A stretch of DNA of 64,000 bases from Candidatus Villigracilis propinquus (lineage in GTDB: Bacteria > Chloroflexota > Anaerolineae > Anaerolineales > Villigracilaceae): assembly GCA_016714565.1 (NCBI GenBank), contig JADKDM010000007.1, positions 145,027 through 209,026 of the forward strand, read 5' to 3'. Of this stretch, positions 1 through 8,249 are shown one piece after another (position 1 is the stretch's first letter; the number at the start of each line of letters is the position of its first letter). The position numbers and the translations under genes are program-made. The notes beneath the pieces are model-generated. The model saw only the letters and a program-made list of their open reading frames with translations, did not search any database and had not been told where the DNA came from.

Positions 1-1001
1 CTGTCGTGAATGCAGCAGGCATAAAAGCCAATGCCATTGTATCCACCGAGTTCGTAGTCACCAATGCGCATTATCAGAACGCGCATCCCGATTTCAAAGC
101 AACAACTGAAAAGACACGGGGGCTATTGAATCCATTGATGGATGAAGGAATTATCCCAATTACAACTGGTTTTATCGGCGCAACCCCCGAAGGCGCAATT
201 ACAACTCTCGGCCGTGGTGGCAGCGATTACTCCGCCGCAATCATCGGCGCAGTACTCCCTGCCAATGATGTCTGGATCTGGACGGACGTAGACGGAGTAA
301 TGACCACCGATCCGCGCATTGTGCCAGAAGCGGTGACACTGCCTGAGATCAATTACAGCGAAATCGCAGAACTCGCTTATTATGGCGCGAAGGTTCTGCA
401 TCCCAAAACAATCCGCCCAGTGTTGGATGCAGGCATTGGCTTGCGCATTTGCAATACGTTCAATCCAAGTCACCCTGGCACTCGGTTGATTGCCAGCGTC
501 AAAAGCAACGGCAAAGTGGATGGAAAAGTCATCAAAGCCGTAACCGCCATCCGCAAACAACGGTTGATCACGATTGAAGGGCGCGGTATGCTGGGCGTCC
601 CTGGCGTGGCGGCGCGCGCGTTTGGCGCAGTGGCATCCACGGGCACAAGCGTTCCGCTCATCACACAGGCATCTTCGGAACAGTCTATTTGTTTTGCGGT
701 GCCATCGGAACTCGCCCACATCGTGTTATCTTCTCTTGAAAAAGCATTCGCCGCCGAGATCGCGGACGATGACATTGACCGCGTTTGGGCAACGGAAGAT
801 GTCTCCATTATCACCGTCGTCGGCGCAGGGATGCGTCACACGCCTGGAGTATCGGGTCGCGTTTTTAGCAAGCTTGGCAATGACGGCGTGAATGTCCTCG
901 CCATCGCGCAGGGTTCATCGGAAGTATCCATCTCCCTCGTTGTGGATGCGGCAGATACGGAGAATGCAGTGAAGACGCTGCATAAGTTGATCGTTCAATA
1001 A
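1..1001 (+). CDS. lysC: Aspartokinase, C-terminal part (5' truncated by window edge)
   Basis: Phosphorylates aspartate, the first step toward lysine, threonine and methionine. The frame is open from base 3, so the true start lies upstream; the GTG at 6 is internal. Visible kinase-domain motifs are LGRGGSDYSA, WTDVDGVMTTDPR (aspartate/ATP region) and YYGAKVLHPKT. The last ~140 residues carry two ACT-type allosteric modules (around GRGMLGVPGVAARAF and VVGAGMRHTPGVSGRVF), as in feedback-regulated aspartokinases. No homoserine dehydrogenase domain follows: the protein stops after the second ACT module. The gene is followed by a palindrome and then asd, which performs the next step. Regulation by lysine or threonine is expected from the ACT domains, but the effector cannot be read from sequence. 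Confidence 0.95.
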   Translation, partial: VVNAAGIKANAIVSTEFVVTNAHYQNAHPDFKATTEKTRGLLNPLMDEGIIPITTGFIGATPEGAITTLGRGGSDYSAAIIGAVLPANDVWIWTDVDGVMTTDPRIVPEAVTLPEINYSEIAELAYYGAKVLHPKTIRPVLDAGIGLRICNTFNPSHPGTRLIASVKSNGKVDGKVIKAVTAIRKQRLITIEGRGMLGVPGVAARAFGAVASTGTSVPLITQASSEQSICFAVPSELAHIVLSSLEKAFAAEIADDDIDRVWATEDVSIITVVGAGMRHTPGVSGRVFSKLGNDGVNVLAIAQGSSEVSISLVVDAADTENAVKTLHKLIVQ

Positions 1002-1006
1002 AATCT

Positions 1007-1044
1007 GTCGAAGGTCAAAAGTCTCGCGACCTTTGACCTTCGAC
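1007..1044. repeat. Intergenic palindrome, GTCGAAGGTCAAA family
   Basis: Perfect 13-bp arms GTCGAAGGTCAAA (1007-1019) and its complement (1032-1044) around a 12-nt loop, directly after lysC. Identical arms recur at 31188-31232, and related single-arm sequence occurs at 44538-44570 and inside thyX at 38588-38622. It could end or attenuate transcription, but there is no real T tract. Confidence 0.85.
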
Positions 1045-1082
1045 TTTTGACAAAAACAACACATCATCATTAGGAGTTAAAC

Positions 1083-2138
1083 ATGTCTCAAATCCCCGTA
1101 GCAATTCTCGGCGCGACAGGTTCTGTCGGCCAGCGATTTATTTCTTTGCTCGATAATCATCCGTGGTTCAAGGTGGTGGCTCTCGCCGCATCGGACCGTT
1201 CGGTTGGGCAGCCGTATTCCAAAGCCGCGCGCTGGGTGTTGGATGACCCGATGCCCGCCTATGCTCGCGATATGATCGTCGTGCCAGCATCCACGGATGC
1301 GGTGCAGGCAAAGATCGTTTTTTCAGCATTGCACACAGAAATTGCCAATGAACTCGAACCCGCTTTCGCCAAAGCAGGCGCGGCAGTGTGCTCGAATGCT
1401 TCATCGTATCGCCGTGGCGAGGATGTGCCATTGCTGCTGCCTGAGATCAACGCGGAGCATATTCAACTGGTGAAACAGCAACGCAAGAATAATGGCTGGA
1501 GCGGATGCATTGTCACAAATCCCAACTGCACAAGCACAGGACTGACGATTGCGCTCAAAGCATTGGACGAGTCCTTTGGCGTGAAGAAAGTGTTCATGGT
1601 TTCGTTGCAAGCGCTTTCGGGCGCGGGCTACCCTGGCGTTCCTTCGCTCGACATCATGGACAATGTCATCCCCAATGTAGGCAATGGCGGCGAAGAAGAA
1701 AAAGTGGAATGGGAACCGCGCAAGATGCTGGGCAAATTCAACGAGAACAAAATTGATATGGCTGATATTCAATTCAGCGCGCATACAAATCGCGTGGCTG
1801 TGATCGATGGTCACACCGTCTGTGCGAGCGTGGCATTGGACAAACCTGTTGAGCCAGAAGTTGCAATCCAGGCATTACGCGACTACACGGCAAAACCGTC
1901 AGCGAGGAATCTGCCTTCGACACCCAAACCAGTTATCGAGGTTAAGGATGAAGCGGACAGGCCCCAGCCAAGACTCGACCGATTAACAGGTAAAGGCATG
2001 ACGACAGTAGTAGGCCGCGTGAGGCGTGATCCAATCCTTGATCTTAAATTTGTTGTGCTTTCACATAATACGATTCGCGGCGCGGCGGGCGCATCCATTT
2101 ACAATGCCGAACTGCTTGTGAATGAAGATCTTTTATAA
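1083..2138 (+). CDS. asd: Aspartate-semialdehyde dehydrogenase
   Basis: NADPH-dependent reduction of aspartyl phosphate to aspartate semialdehyde, the branch point to homoserine and to diaminopimelate/lysine. The 351-residue protein opens with the Rossmann motif GATGSVGQ (10-17), has the catalytic-cysteine segment TNPNCTSTG (C149), and a downstream RVAVIDGHTV segment whose H244 is the likely acid/base. Insert features such as GGEEEKVEWEPRKM match the archaeal/fungal-type subfamily rather than the E. coli type. ATG at 1083 follows AGGAG. It lies 80 nt after lysC, separated by a palindrome, and ends before the SAM-riboswitch-controlled methionine genes. Confidence 0.95.
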   Translation: MSQIPVAILGATGSVGQRFISLLDNHPWFKVVALAASDRSVGQPYSKAARWVLDDPMPAYARDMIVVPASTDAVQAKIVFSALHTEIANELEPAFAKAGAAVCSNASSYRRGEDVPLLLPEINAEHIQLVKQQRKNNGWSGCIVTNPNCTSTGLTIALKALDESFGVKKVFMVSLQALSGAGYPGVPSLDIMDNVIPNVGNGGEEEKVEWEPRKMLGKFNENKIDMADIQFSAHTNRVAVIDGHTVCASVALDKPVEPEVAIQALRDYTAKPSARNLPSTPKPVIEVKDEADRPQPRLDRLTGKGMTTVVGRVRRDPILDLKFVVLSHNTIRGAAGASIYNAELLVNEDLL

Positions 2139-2178
2139 AGAGTACCCAAACGGGTAACACAATAATCCGTTCAATCAC

Positions 2179-2208
2179 TTGACACATTCACAAACGCTGT
2201 GATATAAA
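2179..2208 (+). promoter_or_regulatory. Predicted sigma70-type promoter of the SAM-riboswitch transcript
   Basis: TTGACA at 2179-2184, an 18-nt spacer, then TATAAA at 2203-2208. The expected transcript start (~2215) lies just ahead of the riboswitch P1 stem, which supports the assignment. Confidence 0.7.
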
Positions 2209-2227
2209 CGGCGAAATTAAATATTCG

Positions 2228-2346
2228 CTCTTATCCAGAGAAGCTGAGGGACCGACCCTTTGAAGCTTCGGCAACCAAACAATAGTTATGGTGCCAAATT
2301 CGGCAAATAGGAATGGCGTTAGTCATTCATATCTGGAAGATGAGAG
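2228..2346 (+). promoter_or_regulatory. SAM-I (S-box) riboswitch aptamer
   Basis: S-adenosylmethionine-sensing leader. P1 is formed by CTCTTATC (2228-2235) and GATGAGAG (2339-2346). Between them are the hallmark S-box blocks: AGAGAAGCTGAGGGACCGAC, the GAAGCTTCGGCAACC segment, and the distal GGTGCCAAATTC and AGTCATTC-type strands. The 3' P1 strand can instead pair with the 5' arm of the terminator that follows, giving the usual ON/OFF switch. High SAM should stabilise the aptamer and terminate transcription ahead of metY. Confidence 0.95.
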
Positions 2347-2363
2347 GACGGTATAGACGTATA

Positions 2364-2398
2364 CCTCTTCTTGTACTTTCAGAAGAGGTTATTTTTTT
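2364..2398 (+). terminator. Riboswitch expression-platform terminator
   Basis: Stem CCTCTTCT (2364-2371) and AGAAGAGG (2381-2388), a 9-nt loop, then a T-rich tail at 2390-2398. It sits directly after the S-box aptamer and about 75 nt before metY. Confidence 0.92.
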
Positions 2399-2472
2399 AA
2401 GTGTTTACGTAAGCACAAAAAATATCTCTTCTGAAGGGCGGGTAAACATTATTCAAGAGGAGAAAACTTAAT

Positions 2473-3762
2473 ATGTCCACAATCAAAGATCGCAAGTTAG
2501 GTTTCGCAACCCGCCAGCTTCATGCAGGCTATTCCCCCGATGCCACCACGGGGAGCCGCGCCGTGCCGTTGTATCAAACAACGAGCTATCAGTTCAAGAA
2601 CACTGAACACGCCGCGAATTTGTTCGCGCTCAAAGAGCTGGGAAATATCTACACCCGCTTGATGAACCCGACCACAGATGTGCTTGAACAGCGCATTGCA
2701 GCACTCGAAGGCGGCGTTGCCGCTCTGGCCGCAAGCTCTGGACATGCGGCGCAGGCACAGGCAATTTTTACTTTGTGCAGCGCTGGCGACCATATCGTTT
2801 CGTCATCGCGTTTGTATGGCGGCACGTACAATCAGTTCGCCTACACCCTGCCCAAGCTGGGAATCAATGTCACTTTTGTTGACCCAAGCGACCCGAAGAA
2901 TTTTGAAGCGGCCATTCAGCCGAACACGAAAATCATTTACGGTGAGACTCTCGGCAATCCCGATATTTCCGTCTTCCCGTTTGAAGAAGTATCCGAGATC
3001 GCGAACAAGCACAAACTGATCTTGTTCATCGACAACACTTTTGCCACACCGTATCTCTTCCGCCCGTTTGAATGGGGTGCGCACGTGATCACCCACTCGA
3101 CCACCAAGTTCATCACAGGCAACGGCACATCCATCGGCGGCATCATCGTGGACGGCGGCAATTACGATTGGAGCAACGGCAAGTTCGAGAATTTCAACAC
3201 GCCCGATCCTTCGTATCACGGACTGGTGTATTCCTCCATCGCTGCCGCTGGACTTCCTCCGTTTGCGATCAAAGCTCGTGTGCAAGTATTGCGTGACATC
3301 GGCGCCTGCCAATCTCCGTTCAACTCATGGCAAACCTTGCTTGGACTCGAAACTCTTAATCTGCGCATTGACCGTCACGTGCAGAATACGCAAGCCGTTG
3401 CCGAATATCTTGAAGCTCACCCCAAAGTTAGCTGGGTCAAGTACCCTGGTCTCAAGAGTCACCCCGATTACGCTCGCGCGAAAAAATATTTACCCAAAGG
3501 CGCAGGTGCGATCCTTGGATTTGGCATCAAAGGCGGTGCGGAAGCTGGCAAGAAATTCATCGAAAGCCTGCAGCTGTTCAGCCACCTTGCCAATGTTGGT
3601 GATGCGCGCAGTCTCGCCATTCACCCCGCCACCACCACCCACAGCCAGCTCAGTGATGAGCAACAGATCACCGCTGGCGTCAGCCCCGATTTCATCCGCT
3701 TGAGCATTGGTCTCGAAGACTTCGAAGACATCAAGTGGGATCTGGAGCAGGCGCTCTCGTAA
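2473..3762 (+). CDS. metY: O-acetylhomoserine sulfhydrylase (PLP-dependent), copy 1
   Basis: Converts O-acetylhomoserine plus sulfide to homocysteine, so no cystathionine route is needed. The 429-residue protein is a Cys/Met-metabolism PLP enzyme of normal MetY length. It has the GSRAVPLYQTTSY N-terminus, the phosphate-binding SSGHAAQ region, IDNTFATPYL, and the PLP lysine in THSTTKF (K212). ATG at 2473 follows AGAGGAG. Its expression is controlled by the SAM-I riboswitch upstream. A second copy lies at 5222-6502 and metA lies between them, so the locus covers both homoserine activation and sulfur insertion. Confidence 0.95.
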   Translation: MSTIKDRKLGFATRQLHAGYSPDATTGSRAVPLYQTTSYQFKNTEHAANLFALKELGNIYTRLMNPTTDVLEQRIAALEGGVAALAASSGHAAQAQAIFTLCSAGDHIVSSSRLYGGTYNQFAYTLPKLGINVTFVDPSDPKNFEAAIQPNTKIIYGETLGNPDISVFPFEEVSEIANKHKLILFIDNTFATPYLFRPFEWGAHVITHSTTKFITGNGTSIGGIIVDGGNYDWSNGKFENFNTPDPSYHGLVYSSIAAAGLPPFAIKARVQVLRDIGACQSPFNSWQTLLGLETLNLRIDRHVQNTQAVAEYLEAHPKVSWVKYPGLKSHPDYARAKKYLPKGAGAILGFGIKGGAEAGKKFIESLQLFSHLANVGDARSLAIHPATTTHSQLSDEQQITAGVSPDFIRLSIGLEDFEDIKWDLEQALS

Positions 3763-3791
3763 TGATGAATGCAGATTGATGAATGATGAAT
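3761..3791. repeat. Left inverted repeat flanking the four-helix-bundle gene (AATGATGAAT family)
   Basis: Begins AATGATGAATG and ends AATGATGAAT, starting inside the metY stop codon. It is an inverted copy, about 26 of 31 positions identical, of 4174-4204 on the other side of the four-helix-bundle gene. Confidence 0.85.
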
Positions 3792-3806
3792 TAGCAGGAG
3801 ATTGTC

Positions 3807-4172
3807 ATGCCACAAAACCCGACCGATCTCAAGAATCGCACGAAAGCTTTTGCTTTACGAATTATCAGGCTGTATCAAGCCTTACCCAAAAGCGGCGAAG
3901 CACAGGTGATCGGAAAACAAATTTTGCGCAGTGGAACTTCCGTAGGTGCGCATTATCGGGAAGCGTGTCGTGCCAAGTCTCCTGCTGATTTCATCAGCAA
4001 AATAGAAGGCGGCTTGCAAGAATTGGATGAAACTGGATATTGGCTCGAACTTCTTGCAGAGAGTAGTATCATGACAGCAGAAAAACTTACCGACCTGCAA
4101 AAAGAAACCAATGAACTAACAGCCATCTTCGTGGCATCTGCCAAGACAACCAAAAAGAATCGTTCTGCCTAA
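3807..4172 (+). CDS. Four-helix-bundle protein (S23/IVS-type)
   Basis: A 121-residue, highly helical protein of the S23-like four-helix-bundle family first known from intervening sequences of some bacterial 23S rRNA genes; the DGR accessory Avd shares the fold. Family-typical features are NRTKAFALRIIRLYQALPKS near the start, GKQILRSGTSVGAHYREA (50-67), and SKIEGGLQELDETGYWLELL. ATG at 3807 follows AGGAG. It interrupts the metY-metA run and is bracketed by 31-nt inverted repeats, one overlapping each flanking stop codon, which looks like a mobile or inserted cassette. No molecular function is established; RNA binding is only a possibility. Confidence 0.85.
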   Translation: MPQNPTDLKNRTKAFALRIIRLYQALPKSGEAQVIGKQILRSGTSVGAHYREACRAKSPADFISKIEGGLQELDETGYWLELLAESSIMTAEKLTDLQKETNELTAIFVASAKTTKKNRSA

Positions 4173-4173
4173 T

Positions 4174-4204
4174 ATTCATCATTCCGCATTCAACATTCAT
4201 CATT
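4174..4204. repeat. Right inverted repeat flanking the four-helix-bundle gene
   Basis: ATTCATCATT at both ends (4174-4183 and 4195-4204); inverted partner of 3761-3791. A degraded relative (AATGATGAATG) follows metY copy 2 near 6517. Confidence 0.85.
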
Positions 4205-4214
4205 TGAAAAACCC

Positions 4215-5156
4215 ATGCCCGTAAAAATTCCTTCCACCCTTCCCGCTCGAAGCACTCTTGAAAAAGAAAACATCTTCATCATGGATGAAGATCGTGCCGC
4301 GCATCAGGACATCCGCGCCCTGCGCGTGGCGATCCTGAATCTCATGCCCACCAAGATCGCAACCGAAACACAAATTTTGCGATTGCTTTCCAACTCTGCG
4401 CTGCAAGTGGAGATCACGCTTCTGCATACCGCCACGCACGAATCCAAAAATACGGATGCAGATCATTTGCTGGAACATTACGTCACATTCGATGAAGTCA
4501 AAAATGAAAAGTATGACGGCCTCATCATCACAGGCGCGCCTGTAGAGCAACTGCCCTTCGAGGAAGTGGATTACTGGAATGAACTCACCCAAATACTAGA
4601 TTGGGCAGAGACGAATGTCGAATCCAATTTTTATATTTGCTGGGGAGCGCAAGCCGCGCTCTTTCATAAATATGGCATCCCCAAATATGACCTGCCCCAC
4701 AAGATGTTCGGCGTCTATGAGCATCGCATCCTTTCTTCGACCGAGAACCTGCTGCGCGGATTCGATGACATTTTCCTCGCCCCGCATTCCCGCCACACCG
4801 AGATCCGCCGCGAAGATGTAGAGAAGGTGGACGAGTTACAACTGCTCGCAGAATCAGACGAAGCTGGCGTGTATATTGTCGGCTCCAAAGATGGACGCCA
4901 TCTCTTCATCACAGGTCATTCGGAATATGATCCCCTCACCCTCAAAGGTGAATATGACCGCGACATCAACAAGGGACTTCCCATTCACGTCCCGCAAAAT
5001 TATTATCCAAAGAATGACCCCACCCAGCCGCCCAACGTCCGCTGGCGTGGACATGCCAATCTGTTATATTCAAACTGGTTGAACTATTACGTCTACCAGG
5101 CCACAGCGTTCGACCCGAACGACATTCCGCAAAAAATAACAAAGACAAATTCATAG
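4215..5156 (+). CDS. metA: Homoserine O-acetyltransferase, MetA family
   Basis: Activates homoserine by acylation for methionine synthesis. The 313-residue protein aligns without gaps to MetA numbering: the catalytic cysteine C142 lies in YICWGAQA, and the catalytic H235 and E237 in GHSEYD. Residue 111 in TGAPVEQ is glutamate; in characterised MetA enzymes Glu at this site goes with acetyl-CoA and Gly with succinyl-CoA, so acetyl transfer is inferred. That fits the two adjacent O-acetylhomoserine sulfhydrylases. No good ribosome site precedes the ATG at 4215, probably because the right repeat of the inserted cassette replaced the original leader. A strong hairpin terminator follows. Confidence 0.95.
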   Translation: MPVKIPSTLPARSTLEKENIFIMDEDRAAHQDIRALRVAILNLMPTKIATETQILRLLSNSALQVEITLLHTATHESKNTDADHLLEHYVTFDEVKNEKYDGLIITGAPVEQLPFEEVDYWNELTQILDWAETNVESNFYICWGAQAALFHKYGIPKYDLPHKMFGVYEHRILSSTENLLRGFDDIFLAPHSRHTEIRREDVEKVDELQLLAESDEAGVYIVGSKDGRHLFITGHSEYDPLTLKGEYDRDINKGLPIHVPQNYYPKNDPTQPPNVRWRGHANLLYSNWLNYYVYQATAFDPNDIPQKITKTNS

Positions 5157-5166
5157 GGAAAGCATC

Positions 5167-5206
5167 ACAGGAGTCATTGAATAGAAAGCATGACTCCTGT
5201 TTTATT
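5167..5206 (+). terminator. Hairpin terminator between metA and metY copy 2
   Basis: Perfect 10-bp arms ACAGGAGTCA (5167-5176) and TGACTCCTGT (5191-5200) followed by TTTATT. Read-through would be needed for cotranscription of the second metY, so that copy may have its own control. Confidence 0.8.
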
Positions 5207-5221
5207 AGAAGGACTTTATCC

Positions 5222-6502
5222 ATGAGCATACCCCGCAAATATGGTTTCAACACCCGTCAACTGCACGAAGGCTACACTCCCGACCCAACTACGGGAAGCC
5301 GCGCTGTCCCCATTTATCAAACCACCGCGTACGACCTGCAAAGTACAGACAGAGCTGCAAGACTCTTCGCTCTTCAAGAAAGCGGCAACATTTATACGCG
5401 CATCTCGAACCCGACGAGCAACGTCTTTGAGAAAAGAGTCGCCAGCCTCGAGGGCGGAGTCGGAGCGTTGGAAGTCGGCTCGGGTCACGCCGCGCAGGCC
5501 ACAGCCATCCTCACCATTTGCCAAGCGGGCGACCACATCGTTTCTACATCCACACTTTATGGCGGGACGGTCACGCAATTCAAATACACGTTTCCAAAAC
5601 TCGGCATCACCGTCACTCTCGTTGACCCCAGCGACCCAGAAAACTTCCGCCGCGCTATTCAGCCCAACACAAAAATTATTTACGGCGAAACCATTAGCAA
5701 CCCGCTTGGCAATATCTTCCCCTTCGACGAAGTCGCAAAGATCGCGCACGAACATGGCATCCCGCTGATGATCGACAACACCTTTGCCACACCATACCTC
5801 TGTCGGCCCTTCGAATGGGGCGCAGATATTGTCACCCACTCCACAACCAAATTCATCGGGGGACATGGAACCACCTTAGGCGGGATTATCGTAGACAGCG
5901 GCAAATTCAACTGGACGAAAAGCGGACGCTTCAAAAACTTCACCGAGCCTGATCCTGCTTACCATCAAGTTGTCTACTCTGACGATTTCGGGCCGCTCGC
6001 ATTTATTTCCAAGGCGCGTGCAGGAATCCTGCGCGACCTCGGCACCACCCAGCAACCTATCGCCTCCTGGTTCCTCATTCAGGGGCTCGAAACTTTATCC
6101 CTGCGCATGGAACGTCATGTGCAAAACGCACAGCGTGCCGCAGAGTTTTTGGAAAATCATTCAAACGTCAAATGGGTTTCGTATGCAGGTCTCCCCAGTC
6201 ACCCCGACCATGAACACGCGAAAAAATATTTACCGAAAGGCACAGGTGCGGTCTTGGGATTCGGCGTCCAAGGCGGTAGAGAAGCGGGTGCGAAATTCAT
6301 CGACAACCTGCAACTCTTCAGCCACGTCGCCAACATCGGCGATACGCGCTCACTGGCAATTCACCCCGCCAGCACCACACACAGCCAGCTTTCCGATGAA
6401 GAGCAAACCGCCGCAGGCGTCAGCCCCGACTTCATTCGCCTTTCGATTGGTTTGGAAGATATCGAAGATATCCTCTGGGACTTGGATCAAGCGCTTTCGT
6501 AA
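5222..6502 (+). CDS. metY: O-acetylhomoserine sulfhydrylase-like PLP enzyme, copy 2
   Basis: A 426-residue paralog of the metY upstream with the same motif order: TTGSRAVPIYQTTAY, GSGHAAQAT, IDNTFATPYL, and the PLP lysine in THSTTKF (K210). ATG at 5222 is chosen because AGAAGGA precedes it; an in-frame ATG at 5177 lies inside the terminator hairpin and would add a non-family N-terminus. It differs from copy 1 throughout, including an extra KSGR insertion and a YSDDFGPLAF segment, so specialisation (another thiol or another acyl-homoserine) is possible but cannot be read from sequence. It is separated from metA by a terminator and is not adjacent to a second riboswitch. Confidence 0.93.
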   Translation: MSIPRKYGFNTRQLHEGYTPDPTTGSRAVPIYQTTAYDLQSTDRAARLFALQESGNIYTRISNPTSNVFEKRVASLEGGVGALEVGSGHAAQATAILTICQAGDHIVSTSTLYGGTVTQFKYTFPKLGITVTLVDPSDPENFRRAIQPNTKIIYGETISNPLGNIFPFDEVAKIAHEHGIPLMIDNTFATPYLCRPFEWGADIVTHSTTKFIGGHGTTLGGIIVDSGKFNWTKSGRFKNFTEPDPAYHQVVYSDDFGPLAFISKARAGILRDLGTTQQPIASWFLIQGLETLSLRMERHVQNAQRAAEFLENHSNVKWVSYAGLPSHPDHEHAKKYLPKGTGAVLGFGVQGGREAGAKFIDNLQLFSHVANIGDTRSLAIHPASTTHSQLSDEEQTAAGVSPDFIRLSIGLEDIEDILWDLDQALS

Positions 6503-6557
6503 TTGCAGAAGTTAGAATGATGAATGCAGAATAAAGATCATCACTCCTTTATTAAAA

Positions 6558-6998
6558 ATGCCCAACATTGTCCTCCGCCCAGTAACAGAATCAGATCTGC
6601 CTATCCTGTTCCAGCAGCAGCTTGACCTCGAAGCCGTTGTACTATCTGCCTACCCGTCAAAAGACCGCGGCGAGTTCATGCGGCACTGGGAAGGCATAAT
6701 GAAAAATAAAAATGTGACCGCGCGAACCATCGTCTATAAAGAGAAGGTCGCGGGTCACATTTTGTGCTGGAAAGAGGGAAAGTTCGAGCAGCGAGTCGGC
6801 TATTGGATCAGCAACCAGCTATGGGGTAGAGGGATCGCTACATCTGCATTGCAGGAATTCCTGATTGAAGTAAAAGTCCGCCCGCTGTTTGCAGAAGTGG
6901 CAAATCATAATCTTGCATCAAAGCGTGTACTTGAAAAAAATGGATTTGCGCTTCACGATGAAGGCGGGAAAATCTCAATGTTCAAGCTGGATAAATGA
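6558..6998 (+). CDS. GNAT-family N-acetyltransferase
   Basis: A 146-residue acetyl-CoA-dependent acyltransferase of the RimJ/RimL-like group. The acetyl-CoA loop is in GYWISNQLWGRGIATSALQEF, and the C-terminal NHNLASKRVLEKNGF is the usual GNAT beta5/alpha4 signature. The substrate is unknown. Its 3' end overlaps the convergent YcaQ-like gene by 24 nt. No ribosome site is obvious before the ATG. Confidence 0.88.
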   Translation: MPNIVLRPVTESDLPILFQQQLDLEAVVLSAYPSKDRGEFMRHWEGIMKNKNVTARTIVYKEKVAGHILCWKEGKFEQRVGYWISNQLWGRGIATSALQEFLIEVKVRPLFAEVANHNLASKRVLEKNGFALHDEGGKISMFKLDK

Positions 6999-8237
6999 AG
7001 CTGCCGTTCGGCGCAAGAGCGGTTGTTGGATCGCTTTCACATTCATCGTCTCAGCACCGAGGAAATTGACAAAGCGGGCAAATCCACGCGCGAGGGCTTC
7101 GGCAAATGCTTCATTCTTGCCGAGCGCTTTATCCTCCAGCCAAAAGCCAAGGATGATAAATGTGTTGGTGGTTCGATCCAATTTGCTGTCGAAACGAGCG
7201 ACAAGACGATCTCCCCACAAGACCGGTAAAACATAATAGCCAAACTTGCGTTGATGTTGCGGCTTATACACTTCCCACACATAATCAAACCTAAACAACT
7301 CTTTGGCACGCCCGCGCGCACTCACATGATCCAAAGGAGCAAGAAAAACGGCTTCTTCAGTCGTGGTCGTATCCAAAACTTTCCATGCCTTGGGAGTTCG
7401 CCCAGCACTCAAATCGGATAAGATCTTTGCATCTTCTGCCAACGCATATTGAATCGCCTTCCAGCCATCTACTTTAACTTCGATGATTTCACCATCTGCC
7501 AACATGGTTTCAAGAAGTTTCTTTGCCGCCCGGTCTGGCTCGCCACGTCCATACGAATCGCCTGTGCGTTGAATACGTGTGATGCCGCCAAAGCTGATTT
7601 CTTTCTTTACGAGAAAACGGTCTGTTTCCTCCTGCGTCTTTTCGTGAATCAATGCTTCAGGCGCAACATTCTCCGTCAGAGCATATACCCGCTCAAAGCG
7701 TTCACGGTGATGCGTCATCACTTCGCCGATACGCCACAAATAATATAAGGCCAGAGCACTGTCTTTTCGTCCGCGGTAACTTTGTATCTGTTTGCGATCT
7801 GCTTTTTCAAAATCACGATTGCTGATAGTGCCTCGTTCCTTCAAAATAGCACGTACTTCAACAATAGCTTTTGCGTGTTCTTCCGCAATTTGGCGGATGC
7901 GAGAGTCGCCATACCCGCCATCTCGTTCGCGGTGCATGACCACACGCCAGTACGGCAATTCATCCATGGGACGTGCCGCCAGCCAGCCGCCCCAATCGAA
8001 AAACTTGCGTTGTTTGTACGCCGCATTTTGCCACAACTCCGGCTTATACCCTGCCACACGGCTATACAAGGAAATATCCTGGCTGCGTGCAATGATCTGC
8101 AAAGGATCAAGCTGCAGATATTCCATGGTGCGCATGGCTTGCTCGGTGCCTTTCAGTCCGCGCCAGCGCCGCCCGGGCCACAGACCTTGTTTGCCGAGAA
8201 TAAAACGACGTGATATTTCGATGTCTATAGTCAGCAT
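6975..8237 (-). CDS. YcaQ/AlkX-like DNA glycosylase (winged-helix, HTH_42 family)
   Basis: A 420-residue protein of the family that includes E. coli YcaQ, which unhooks interstrand crosslinks and removes bulky alkylated bases. The family's Gln-x-Asp active-site element is present as LQLDPLQII near residue 42. Other family features are the WRxxMHRERDGGYGDSRIR region and the C-terminal RGRAKELFRFDYVWEVYKP..KRKFGYYVLPVLWGDRLVARFD-type block, present here in slightly varied form. It follows the DinB-like gene by 12 nt and opens a minus-strand run rich in DNA-damage genes. Substrate specificity is inferred only from the family. Confidence 0.88.
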   Translation of the reverse strand: MLTIDIEISRRFILGKQGLWPGRRWRGLKGTEQAMRTMEYLQLDPLQIIARSQDISLYSRVAGYKPELWQNAAYKQRKFFDWGGWLAARPMDELPYWRVVMHRERDGGYGDSRIRQIAEEHAKAIVEVRAILKERGTISNRDFEKADRKQIQSYRGRKDSALALYYLWRIGEVMTHHRERFERVYALTENVAPEALIHEKTQEETDRFLVKKEISFGGITRIQRTGDSYGRGEPDRAAKKLLETMLADGEIIEVKVDGWKAIQYALAEDAKILSDLSAGRTPKAWKVLDTTTTEEAVFLAPLDHVSARGRAKELFRFDYVWEVYKPQHQRKFGYYVLPVLWGDRLVARFDSKLDRTTNTFIILGFWLEDKALGKNEAFAEALARGFARFVNFLGAETMNVKAIQQPLLRRTAASFIQLEH

Positions 8238-8249
8238 AGATTTCTTATT

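Noticed and set aside
1..1001. Bifunctional aspartokinase-homoserine dehydrogenase
   Set aside because: The protein ends after the ACT modules and asd follows; no dehydrogenase domain.
4215..5156. Homoserine O-succinyltransferase assignment
   Set aside because: Residue 111 is Glu, which goes with acetyl-CoA, and the adjacent enzymes use O-acetylhomoserine.
5177..5221. Longer start for metY copy 2
   Set aside because: Lies inside a terminator hairpin and adds residues absent from the paralog; the ATG at 5222 has a ribosome site.
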